Assembly: GCA_900550175.1 (NCBI GenBank)
Contig: URQX01000073.1
Location: 1-8,190, forward strand
DNA from: an uncultured Veillonella sp.
GTDB lineage: Bacteria > Bacillota > Negativicutes > Veillonellales > Veillonellaceae
Reading direction: 5' to 3'
Length of the DNA stretch: 8,190 bases
Position 1 is the stretch's first letter. The number at the start of each line of letters is the position of its first letter. The notes under the pieces are model-generated. The model did not search any database, had not been told where the DNA came from, and saw nothing but the letters and a program-made list of their open reading frames with translations. Below are positions 1 to 6,273 of the stretch, one piece after another. Position numbers and translations under genes: made by a program.

Positions 1-530
1 TTTTTGTTGCCAATAGTATGACGATTCGCGATTTTGATTACTTCTGGTTCAGTGGCGAATCTAAGGCAGTTCTTTATGGTAATCGAGGTGTCAATGGCAT
101 TGATGGCACTATTTCTACGGCTTTAGGGCTAGCAGCAAATGGTAGACCTACATATCTAGTAACAGGGGATTTATCCTTGTTCCATGATTTAAATGGCTTG
201 GCGGTAGCGAAAACCCATAATTTAAACTTAACTATTATTTTGCATAATAATGATGGCGGCGGTATTTTTGAATACTTACCGCAAAAGGGAACGAAGCATT
301 TTGATTACTTGTTCTCTACATCGCAAGGCTTAGATTATAGTGGGGCTGCTCGCCTGTATGGTTGTGGCTATACCAAATTAACTTATCCTTATGAACTTCA
401 GGCGGCTTTGGCTGCGGCTAGTATAGAACAGGGGGTTCATATTATTGAAATTCCTACGAGCCGTGAATGCAGTCGTGAATTACACAAAAAATATACGGAC
501 ATTTCTATTGATATGGAGGTGTTACAATGA
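1..530 (+). CDS. menD: MenD, SEPHCHC synthase (3' part, C-terminal ~175 residues)
   Basis: Thiamine-diphosphate enzyme that condenses isochorismate with decarboxylated 2-oxoglutarate to give SEPHCHC, the first committed step of menaquinone synthesis in the cytoplasm. The reading frame is open from the left edge (first full codon at 3, reading FVANSM then TIRDFD), so only the C-terminal third is present and the ATG at 18 is internal. Visible MenD hallmarks are the ANSMTIRD start of the domain, NRGVNGIDG at 81-107, the cofactor/Mg2+ segment TGDLSLFHDLNG beginning at 162, and NNDGGGIF at 246-269, 26 residues after the GD, as expected for the GD...NN ThDP motif. The stop codon overlaps the menH start (ATGA). 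Family assignment is secure; nothing can be said about its promoter or N-terminus. Confidence 0.96.
   Translation, partial: FVANSMTIRDFDYFWFSGESKAVLYGNRGVNGIDGTISTALGLAANGRPTYLVTGDLSLFHDLNGLAVAKTHNLNLTIILHNNDGGGIFEYLPQKGTKHFDYLFSTSQGLDYSGAARLYGCGYTKLTYPYELQAALAAASIEQGVHIIEIPTSRECSRELHKKYTDISIDMEVLQ
515..520 (+). promoter_or_regulatory. Ribosome binding site of menH
   Basis: GGAGGT lies six bases before the menH ATG, inside the end of menD. It is a near-perfect anti-16S match and fixes the start at 527, which overlaps the menD stop by ATGA. This suggests translational coupling plus strong independent initiation. Confidence 0.85.
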
Positions 531-1387
531 GCCAATATGCTTGTAGTATTATAGAAAACTCCATATATAATCCTGCTCTTCGCATGTACGTTGATCTTGG
601 TGAGTATCGCTATGGATTGACGATTGCCGGTAAGGGAAAACCTCTCGTATGTTTGCACGGGTTTTCTGAATCGGGTTATACTTGGGATGGCATCGTTGTG
701 CCAGGGTATCAATTGATTCGTATTGATACACTAGGTCATGGTGATTCAGATATTCCTGAGAATGAGACTGCTTTCGCTATTCCTGTTATGCTCGATGATT
801 TGCATACGGTTATTTCTGCCGTAGCTGGTGAAAGGTATTCTCTCATGGGATATTCTATGGGAGCCCGTTTAGCCTTGCTATATGCCCTTGAGTATAGTTC
901 TGAAATTGAAAGTCTCATCTTAGAAAGTGGTTCTTTTGGTATTGAATCAGAGGAAGAACGACAAGCGCGTAAAATCGCTGATGAACAATTGGCTCAAGCT
1001 ATAGAAGATAATGATGGAGAGTGGTTTGCTACTAAATGGGCTGACATTTCTATTTTTGAAAGTCAGCATCAACTTTCACCAGTTGTACAAGATAAGTTAT
1101 TTCAACGTCGGGCCCATAATAGTCCTTATGCATTAGCAGCTACATTGCGTGGATCGGGGCAAGGTGTAATGCCCTATGTGGGGCATCGATTACAAGAATT
1201 ATCCATGCCATCTTTGTATATTAGTGGCGCACTAGATACAAAATATACTACAATAGGAGAAGAACTGTTTAGTAATTCACCAAACTGTGAACTTGTCATC
1301 GTCAATGGGGCGGGGCATAATGTACATTTAGAAAAGCCGGGCCCGTTTATGATGGCCTTAGCAGATTTTTTATATAAGGAAAGGTAA
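527..1387 (+). CDS. menH: MenH, SHCHC synthase (alpha/beta hydrolase)
   Basis: 286-residue alpha/beta-hydrolase protein expected to eliminate pyruvate from SEPHCHC to form SHCHC. The fold is shown by the HGF oxyanion-region motif (residues 44-46, LHGFSESGYTWD), the nucleophile elbow GYSMGAR with Ser110, an acid in SGALDTKY (Asp237) and the histidine in GAGHNVHLEKP (His264). The order Ser-Asp-His and the GYSMGAR motif match MenH; E. coli MenH is about 252 residues, so this one is somewhat longer, mainly in the lid region around 140-200. No signal peptide. The start at 527 has a strong Shine-Dalgarno and overlaps the menD stop. Position between menD and menB makes MenH much more likely than a generic esterase; sequence alone would leave some doubt because the superfamily is broad. 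Confidence 0.9.
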   Translation: MSQYACSIIENSIYNPALRMYVDLGEYRYGLTIAGKGKPLVCLHGFSESGYTWDGIVVPGYQLIRIDTLGHGDSDIPENETAFAIPVMLDDLHTVISAVAGERYSLMGYSMGARLALLYALEYSSEIESLILESGSFGIESEEERQARKIADEQLAQAIEDNDGEWFATKWADISIFESQHQLSPVVQDKLFQRRAHNSPYALAATLRGSGQGVMPYVGHRLQELSMPSLYISGALDTKYTTIGEELFSNSPNCELVIVNGAGHNVHLEKPGPFMMALADFLYKER

Positions 1388-1392
1388 CATCC

Positions 1393-2235
1393 ATGAGCAA
1401 ATTTGATTGGAAAGTATTGGATCGTAATTATGAAGATGTAATTTACGAAACATATAATGGCATTGCAAAAATTACTATTAACCGTCCAGAGGTGCGCAAC
1501 GCGTTCCGCCCTAAAACTGTTATGGAGTTAATCGACGCTTTCACAGTAGCTCGTGAAGATAACGAAGTAGGCGTAATTGTATTGACTGGTGCAAACCACG
1601 GTCAAGGTGAAGATAAAGAAGCATTCTGCTCCGGTGGTGACCAAAGCGTACGCGGTCATGGTGGTTATGTAGGCGAAGATAATGTACCTCGTTTGAACGT
1701 TCTTGATTTGCAACGTTTGATTCGCGTTATCCCAAAACCTGTTATCGCTATGGTTAACGGTTTTGCTATTGGTGGCGGTCATGTGTTGCACATCGTATGT
1801 GACCTTACCATCGCTTCTGAAAATGCTAAATTTGGTCAAACTGGTCCTCGCGTAGGTTCCTTCGACGCTGGTTATGGTGCAGGTTACTTGGCTCGCATGA
1901 TTGGTCATAAACGCGCACGCGAAGTATGGTTCCTTTGCCGTCAATACACAGCTGCTCAAGCCTATGAAATGGGCATGGTTAACTGTGTTGTACCATTCGA
2001 CAAATTGGAAGAAGAAACAGTTCAATGGTGTAACGAAATCCTTGAATTGTCCCCAATGGCATTGCGCATGTTGAAAGGTGCCTTCAACGCTGACACAGAC
2101 GGTCTTGCTGGTTTACAACAATTTGCAGGCGATGCGACATTGATGTACTACACAATCGATGAAGCAAAAGAAGGTCGTGACGCATTTAAAGAAAAACGCA
2201 AACCGAACTTCAAACAATTTCCTAAATTCCCTTAA
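1393..2235 (+). CDS. menB: MenB, 1,4-dihydroxy-2-naphthoyl-CoA synthase
   Basis: 280-residue crotonase-fold enzyme that cyclises o-succinylbenzoyl-CoA to DHNA-CoA. Signature stretches are CSGGDQSVRG (79-88, oxyanion and CoA region), NGFAIGGGH (122-130), FGQTGPRVGSFDAGYGAGY (147-165), REVWFLCRQY (176-185) and the C-terminal YYTIDEAKEGRDAF. By alignment with E. coli MenB (constant offset of 5), Ser156, Asp158 and Tyr253 match the known active-site Ser161, Asp163 and Tyr258. Gln149-Thr150-Gly151 and Trp179 match the bicarbonate site (Gln154, Gly156, Trp184), so a bicarbonate-dependent type I enzyme is inferred. AAGGAAAGG before the menH stop serves as the Shine-Dalgarno; the gap to menH is 5 bp. 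Codon use differs from the flanking men genes (AAC, TTC, TTG, CGT/CGC favoured), which suggests high expression. Confidence 0.97.
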   Translation: MSKFDWKVLDRNYEDVIYETYNGIAKITINRPEVRNAFRPKTVMELIDAFTVAREDNEVGVIVLTGANHGQGEDKEAFCSGGDQSVRGHGGYVGEDNVPRLNVLDLQRLIRVIPKPVIAMVNGFAIGGGHVLHIVCDLTIASENAKFGQTGPRVGSFDAGYGAGYLARMIGHKRAREVWFLCRQYTAAQAYEMGMVNCVVPFDKLEEETVQWCNEILELSPMALRMLKGAFNADTDGLAGLQQFAGDATLMYYTIDEAKEGRDAFKEKRKPNFKQFPKFP

Positions 2236-2246
2236 TCGGAATAGAT

Positions 2247-2264
2247 GTACTAGTCTAGTACTAG
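2247..2264. repeat. CTAG-rich dyad after menB
   Basis: GTACTAG-T-CTAGTAC is a perfect 7-bp inverted repeat around a single base (2247-2261), and a third CTAG follows at 2261-2264, so three CTAG tetramers fall within 15 bp. It begins 11 bp after the menB stop and 33 bp before the terminator hairpin. It could be a protein-binding dyad or a weak RNA stem (5 bp with a 5-base loop). No function is established. Confidence 0.5.
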
Positions 2265-2293
2265 GGATGGAATGTATTGTAAAAATGACAAGT

Positions 2294-2320
2294 GCGCCTC
2301 TATATGAGGCGCCTTTCTTG
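2294..2320 (+). terminator. Intrinsic terminator after menB
   Basis: GC-rich 7-bp perfect stem GCGCCTC (2294-2300) and GAGGCGC (2306-2312) with a TATAT loop, followed by a T-rich tail CTTTCTTGT. It sits in the only sizeable gap of the men cluster. The T tract is interrupted by C and G, so readthrough into menE is plausible; the element may lower rather than abolish downstream transcription. Confidence 0.75.
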
Positions 2321-2370
2321 TAATATCTGTGATTATAAATCATTAATCATAAGGCATTATCTTTGGATAC

Positions 2371-2377
2371 GAGGTGA
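2371..2377 (+). promoter_or_regulatory. Ribosome binding site of menE
   Basis: GAGGTGA matches the Shine-Dalgarno consensus and lies four to five bases before the ATG at 2382. It decides the menE start. The in-frame GTG 90 bases upstream (2292) would place the terminator hairpin inside the coding region and has no comparable site. Confidence 0.8.
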
Positions 2378-2381
2378 GACG

Positions 2382-3767
2382 ATGGAATGGTTACGGTATG
2401 GTGCACAGCACTATCCTGATCGCATATGTATAAATGAATATACCTATAAGGATATATATGGCGGTGTGCTTCATGTGGCTAGTGAATTGCTACCTCTTGA
2501 AAGCTCCCGTATGGCCATTTTATCGGACAACTCTGTTACTATGGCAATCTATGTACTGGCAGCTATGTTAGCTCATAAAGAGGTATTGCTGCTGAATGTA
2601 CATCTTAAGCCCAGTGAGATAGAAAACCAATTGAAACAATTAGGTATCACTACCGTATTATATAGTAAAGAACGGCGTAATCAACTGTCTAGTTCACTAC
2701 GTACCATTGAGTTTGAACCACTAGAATCCATTTTGTCTAATCTGAATTTAGAGGACACTTTTGATTGGAACTTTGAGGCTACAGATATTGTAGCCATTAT
2801 GAACACTAGTGCTACAACAGGTCAGTTTAAATCAGTACCACTTCGATGGAGGCAAATTAGCGCTCATGTACAAGCATCTCAAGAGGTGCTAGGTAAAACT
2901 GAACAAGATAATTGGCTTATGGTATTACCGTTGTTCCATGTAAGTGGATTATCTATTTTGATGCGATCACTTTATAATGGAACGGCTATCACTATGTTGC
3001 CTAAATACGATGAGGCAAAGGTTTTAGAACTCATTGAAACCGAGAAAATCAATATGATGTCTCTTGTGCCCACAATTTTGACCCAATTAGAACCGAAGAT
3101 TACACATCATACATTACGTGTTATTTTGCTGGGGGGCGAGTTTATTCCGATGGCCTTAATCGATGCTTGTGAAAAGAAATTGTTACCAATTTATAAGACC
3201 TATGGCATGACTGAAACCTTTAGTCAAAGTGTGACCTTCTCCGTATTAGATTACCCTTATAAACGAGATTCTGTAGGCAAACCATTACCTGGAATGCAGG
3301 TTCGCATCGATAACCCTGATGCGGATGGAGTAGGGGAAATCCATTTGAAGGGCCCTATGGTTATGACTGGGTATATCGACAAGAAACCTATCGATGGTGA
3401 TCTTAATACAGATGATATCGGCTATGTTGATGAAGATGGTTTTGTATATATTCTGAATCGCCGTAAAGACCTTATTATCTCTGGTGGTGAAAATATTTAT
3501 CCTAAGGAGCTAGAGGACCTAGTTTATACATTGTCAGAAGTGAAGGAATGTGCTGTTGTACCTGTATCTGATATTAAATGGGGGCAAGTACCTGCGTTAT
3601 TTGTAGCCTTTAATGATGGTGAAAGTATGACTGCAGATGCAATTCTATCCTTTATGACTCAGTCCTTGGCAAAGTATAAAATTCCTAAATATGTAAAAAT
3701 TTTACCTTCATTGCCTCGTAATGGTACTGGTAAAATTATGCGTAATGAACTGTATTTAGAAGATTGA
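2382..3767 (+). CDS. menE: MenE, o-succinylbenzoate-CoA ligase
   Basis: 461-residue acyl-adenylate-forming enzyme that activates o-succinylbenzoate with ATP and joins it to CoA; E. coli MenE is about 451 residues. Visible motifs are the phosphate-binding loop TSATTGQFK (142-150), a LPLFHVSGL segment (182-190), GGEF (251-254), YGMTET (274-279), the ribose-binding Asp345 in NTDDIGY, the hinge region RRKDLIISGGENIYPKELE (360-378), and the C-terminal PRNGTGKIMR carrying the adenylation lysine Lys451. The phosphate loop departs from the usual TSGTTGxPK at two places (Ala144, Phe149). The start at 2382 is set by the GAGGTGA site. It follows the terminator after menB and runs into menC with a 7-bp gap. 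Context between menB and menC supports MenE over another acyl-CoA ligase. Confidence 0.94.
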   Translation: MEWLRYGAQHYPDRICINEYTYKDIYGGVLHVASELLPLESSRMAILSDNSVTMAIYVLAAMLAHKEVLLLNVHLKPSEIENQLKQLGITTVLYSKERRNQLSSSLRTIEFEPLESILSNLNLEDTFDWNFEATDIVAIMNTSATTGQFKSVPLRWRQISAHVQASQEVLGKTEQDNWLMVLPLFHVSGLSILMRSLYNGTAITMLPKYDEAKVLELIETEKINMMSLVPTILTQLEPKITHHTLRVILLGGEFIPMALIDACEKKLLPIYKTYGMTETFSQSVTFSVLDYPYKRDSVGKPLPGMQVRIDNPDADGVGEIHLKGPMVMTGYIDKKPIDGDLNTDDIGYVDEDGFVYILNRRKDLIISGGENIYPKELEDLVYTLSEVKECAVVPVSDIKWGQVPALFVAFNDGESMTADAILSFMTQSLAKYKIPKYVKILPSLPRNGTGKIMRNELYLED

Positions 3768-3774
3768 GGCGTCT

Positions 3775-4926
3775 ATGAATGATATTTTAAATTTTAAAAG
3801 TATAACTACATATCGCCTTAAACTACCGATGAAGTTTAATTTTAAAACCGCCAAGGGTGAGGTAAAAGAACGAGAAACCATTGTCATCCGCATTGAGGAC
3901 CAACAAGGTTATGTTGGCTATGGGGAATGTGTGGCTTTCACAGACCCATTCTATACGGCGGAGACTGTAGATACATGTTGGAAAAAATTGGTGGATGATT
4001 ATATATTTAATCTCCGCTTGATGCGGCCAAAACCACTTATGACCTATGTACGGCAGCTGCAATTTTGGCTAAATCGAGATCATATGCCTATGACCATTGC
4101 TGCTGTAGAAAATGCCCTTGTCAATCTTCATTGTGAAAGACTTGGTGTGAATTCCGTTTCTTATATTATGGGGCAGCCCTTACAAGATACCATTGAAAGT
4201 GGTGTTGTTATCGGCGACGTACCGATGGAACAATTATTAGATACAGTAGAAACTCATGTGACAAATGGTTGTAAGCGCATTAAGTTAAAGGTAAATCCTA
4301 CAGATGGCTATGAACGAGTATCTCTCGTCCGCAAGCAGTATCCCAATTTAGTCTTAGCTGCTGATGCGAACCAAAGCTATTCTTATGACGACATCGATAA
4401 GGTTCGTGAATTTAACGATTTGAAGCTAGCCTGCATAGAAGAGCCCTTTGCTATGACGACGCTTCAATCCTATAAGGAGTGGAAGTGGGAACGTCTTAAC
4501 AATGATGATTGGAACATTGAAACACCTATCTGCTTAGATGAATCTATTTTAGGTTATGATGATTTATCCTATGCCATAGAATATGGTTTGATCGATGTAC
4601 TCAACATAAAGGTAGGGCGTATGGGTGGCTTAGTATCAACGAAGGCTGCTATTAATCTATGTAGAGAATGTCATATTCCGTATTGGATTGGTAGCATGGT
4701 AGAGTCTGGCGTTTCTAAAATGCTCCATGTTCAACTAGCTGCACTAGGGGATTCCTATATGGCAGGGGATTTATCGGATTCTAATAGATACTTTGAACGT
4801 GACCTGATCTATCCTGACTTAACATTTAAAGATGGTGTTATGCACGTGCCTGATGGTGATGGGCTAGGTGTAACTGTTTTTGATGATCGATTAGAAGCGT
4901 ATTGTGTGGAGAAACGAACACTATGA
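3775..4926 (+). CDS. menC: MenC, o-succinylbenzoate synthase
   Basis: 383-residue enolase-superfamily enzyme that dehydrates SHCHC to o-succinylbenzoate using a divalent metal, normally Mg2+. The catalytic set is visible: KxK motif KRIKLKV (Lys170, Lys172), metal ligands Asp197 in AADANQSY, Glu222 in CIEEPF and Asp255 in ICLDESI, and the second base Lys279 in NIKVGRMGG. The C-terminal IPYWIGSMVESGVSKM (301-316) is typical of this OSBS group. The N-terminal capping domain covers roughly 1-125. Spacing between Glu222 and Asp255 is 33 residues, some 8 more than the 25 in the well-studied Amycolatopsis OSBS, filled by a Trp/Lys/Asn-rich insert (233-247). GAGG overlapping the menE stop is the likely ribosome site. 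The stop overlaps the next gene by ATGA. Some relatives also racemise N-acylamino acids; the men context favours OSBS. Confidence 0.95.
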   Translation: MNDILNFKSITTYRLKLPMKFNFKTAKGEVKERETIVIRIEDQQGYVGYGECVAFTDPFYTAETVDTCWKKLVDDYIFNLRLMRPKPLMTYVRQLQFWLNRDHMPMTIAAVENALVNLHCERLGVNSVSYIMGQPLQDTIESGVVIGDVPMEQLLDTVETHVTNGCKRIKLKVNPTDGYERVSLVRKQYPNLVLAADANQSYSYDDIDKVREFNDLKLACIEEPFAMTTLQSYKEWKWERLNNDDWNIETPICLDESILGYDDLSYAIEYGLIDVLNIKVGRMGGLVSTKAAINLCRECHIPYWIGSMVESGVSKMLHVQLAALGDSYMAGDLSDSNRYFERDLIYPDLTFKDGVMHVPDGDGLGVTVFDDRLEAYCVEKRTL

Positions 4927-5300
4927 ATTTGATTGAAGCTTTACAAATTGAAACGCCTCGTATGACGAGTGAGTCCACATGTGTGGCCAAAATGAACTTA
5001 GGTGACTTTCACAAGCAACCGCAAGGTTACCTAAATGGAGGGGCGACCCTAGCCTTTGCAGAAATTGCAGCAGGTATGATGAGTAACGAACTCATAGATG
5101 ATGATAAATTTGGTGTAGGTCAATCTATTACAGCTAACCACTTACGCCCTGTACGATGTGAAGGGGCCTTAACAGCTCACGGCACATTACTGGTAAAAGG
5201 GAAAACGTCCCATGTGTGGCGCTTTGACATGAAGGACGATGCAGAACGACTCATCTCCCAAATAACCGTAACATTGGCCATTGTGGACTTTAACCGGTAA
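4923..5300 (+). CDS. menI: Hotdog-fold thioesterase, probable DHNA-CoA thioesterase (MenI)
   Basis: 125-residue PaaI/YdiI-type hotdog thioesterase, expected to hydrolyse DHNA-CoA to DHNA and CoA, the step after MenB. Matches to E. coli MenI (YdiI) include KQPQGYLNGGATLAFAE (31-47), ITANHLRPVR (69-78) and HVWRFDM (97-103). By this alignment Gln32 and the catalytic Glu47 are conserved, but the histidine of the usual HGG is Asn38 here (NGG). The ATG at 4923 overlaps the menC stop by ATGA, with GGAGA about 10 bases upstream; an in-frame TTG at 4902 would add seven residues and is less likely. Its place as last gene of the cluster is the main reason to assign MenI rather than a general acyl-CoA thioesterase. 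A bidirectional terminator follows. Confidence 0.82.
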   Translation: MNLIEALQIETPRMTSESTCVAKMNLGDFHKQPQGYLNGGATLAFAEIAAGMMSNELIDDDKFGVGQSITANHLRPVRCEGALTAHGTLLVKGKTSHVWRFDMKDDAERLISQITVTLAIVDFNR

Positions 5301-5327
5301 TAGATAATAAGTAATAAAGAATGATAA

Positions 5328-5364
5328 AAGGACAGTAAATACAATTTCAGTATCTACTGTCCTT
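5328..5364. terminator. Bidirectional intrinsic terminator
   Basis: A 10-bp perfect stem AAGGACAGTA (5328-5337) with TACTGTCCTT (5355-5364), extended inward after one mismatch by ATAC/GTAT (5339-5342, 5350-5353). On the + strand it is followed by a short ATTTC tail; on the minus strand by TTTTATCATTC. It lies between the convergent menI and minus-strand genes, 28 bp past menI, and probably ends both transcripts, more efficiently on the minus strand. Confidence 0.85.
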
Positions 5365-5397
5365 ATTTCAGCTTAGTCCTGTTGTGACAAATTAATT

Positions 5398-6015
5398 TTA
5401 CTTACGCGTTACTGTATAGAGGTCTTCCATGTCTGGAATATCGTAAATAACCCATGTGCCATCGCCTAAATGACGCATCAAAACTCGTATATCTTTTGTC
5501 ATATTTTTTTTATTATTTTGGATTGTTACTGTTACGGTAGCTGTATCTCCATCGTCTTCAGATTTGATGTTTTTAACCTCTACATCATGCTCTTTGAAGA
5601 GACGACCATCTACAAGACGATCGACCATGGACATATTGTCATCACTTTGAGCCGTGTTGTTTGTATCTGTAGTTGTTGGCTGAGATTTAAAACTATCTGG
5701 ATCTTCAATGTATTTTCGCATCACATCTTCAATTAAAGAAGGACCAAATGTTTTAGCAGCTGCAATAGTAGCTTTACCAAATGGATTTGAAGTATCTATA
5801 TATTTATTGCCTTCCCGCTCTAAGATATTTTTTACAATAGATTTTGTATCTATATGACGTAAGGCTTCATCGGCATCTTTATCTTGTACGGCTTGATGGA
5901 TAATTTTTAGCGTATAAGCTGGTGTGTGGGGAATGTACCACATGAAATACCACGCTGCTGCTAAAGCACCAACAATAGCAATAATTAAGATGGTTATAAG
6001 TGATTTTGATTTCAT
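5398..6015 (-). CDS. Membrane-anchored protein resembling the DUF2939 group, function unknown
   Basis: 205-residue protein of unknown function. Residues 5-27 form one hydrophobic segment (LITILIIAIVGALAAAWYF) after a short Lys-containing N-terminus, so it is probably an inner-membrane signal anchor with the rest outside the cytoplasm. The region just after it, TPAYTLKIIHQAVQDKDAD (31-49), resembles the start of DUF2939-type proteins, where a short anchor is followed by a helical segment; this similarity is from memory of the family. A Thr/Asn/Ser/Asp-rich stretch (111-128) looks like a flexible linker dividing a helical N-terminal half from a C-terminal half rich in beta-type residues (TATVTVTIQ, TWVIYDIPD). 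The start has GGAG seven bases upstream and a good promoter. Convergent with the men cluster and divergent from the outer-membrane protein gene, so it is a single-gene unit. Confidence 0.85.
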   Translation of the reverse strand: MKSKSLITILIIAIVGALAAAWYFMWYIPHTPAYTLKIIHQAVQDKDADEALRHIDTKSIVKNILEREGNKYIDTSNPFGKATIAAAKTFGPSLIEDVMRKYIEDPDSFKSQPTTTDTNNTAQSDDNMSMVDRLVDGRLFKEHDVEVKNIKSEDDGDTATVTVTIQNNKKNMTKDIRVLMRHLGDGTWVIYDIPDMEDLYTVTRK

Positions 6016-6058
6016 TGTATTGCTCCAAAGTATTTTATATTACATTCTTATTATTTAT

Positions 6059-6087
6059 ATAATATATATTTATTTTATCATAGTCAA
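6059..6087 (-). promoter_or_regulatory. Promoter of the minus-strand membrane-protein gene
   Basis: Read on the minus strand, TTGACT (6087-6082) is separated by 17 bases from TATTAT (6064-6059), a 5/6 match to each sigma-70 hexamer. The predicted transcript start near 6052 would leave a leader of roughly 37 bases before the ATG at 6015. No activity data; the match in sequence and spacing is good. Confidence 0.7.
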
Positions 6088-6094
6088 AGGCCCT

Positions 6095-6117
6095 TCACTA
6101 TAATTATTAATTAGTGA
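6095..6117. repeat. Inverted repeat TCACTA-N11-TAGTGA in the divergent promoter region
   Basis: Perfect 6-bp arms separated by 11 AT-only bases, lying just upstream of the minus-strand -35 element and about 85 bp upstream of the + strand -35. The spacing puts the half-sites about 17 bp apart centre to centre. It could bind a dimeric regulator; in such AT-rich DNA a chance dyad is also possible. Confidence 0.4.
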
Positions 6118-6200
6118 TACTTAAAATAATAGAACTTTCAAATATATGCACTAATAAACTATAAAGAATATATATGCTGTAAAGTGGATAAGACATATTA

Positions 6201-6229
6201 TTGCTTTAGCTGGCTAAAGGATATATAAT
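6201..6229 (+). promoter_or_regulatory. Promoter of the outer-membrane protein gene, with a dyad in the spacer
   Basis: TTGCTT (6201-6206), 17-base spacer, then a perfect TATAAT (6224-6229). The -35 match is only 3/6. Between the two hexamers lies a perfect inverted repeat TTTAGC-TG-GCTAAA (6205-6218) overlapping the end of the -35, a position where a bound regulator would affect RNA polymerase. Predicted start near 6236, giving a leader of about 38 bases that begins with the palindrome TTTCATGAAA (6239-6248). Confidence 0.65.
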
Positions 6230-6273
6230 AAAAGTATCTTTCATGAAATTTTCATATAAAAGAGGGGTAGATT

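Noticed and set aside
1528..2025. 165-codon open frame antisense to menB
   Set aside because: It lies wholly inside menB, has no ribosome site of note, and is open because the strongly biased menB codons rarely give stops in that antisense frame. The translation shows no recognisable domain.
2247..2264. Resemblance of the CTAG dyad to a TrpR operator
   Set aside because: The trp operator has CTAG half-sites separated by about 4 bases; here the gaps are 1 and 2 bases, and TrpR regulation of men genes has no support in the window.
2292..2381. Upstream in-frame GTG start for menE adding 30 residues
   Set aside because: The added part would be encoded by the terminator hairpin and spacer, has no family similarity, and the ATG at 2382 has a strong ribosome site.
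4902..4922. Upstream TTG start for the thioesterase
   Set aside because: The ATG at 4923 overlaps the menC stop in the classic ATGA arrangement and starts the protein at the expected family length.
5470..5736. 88-codon plus-strand frame opposite the anchored protein gene
   Set aside because: Shadow of the minus-strand gene; Cys/Ile/Phe-rich translation without domain features or a ribosome site.
6016..6273. Possible small RNA or riboswitch in the divergent intergenic region
   Set aside because: The region is very AT-rich with only short dyads; both predicted leaders are under 45 bases, too short for a known riboswitch class.
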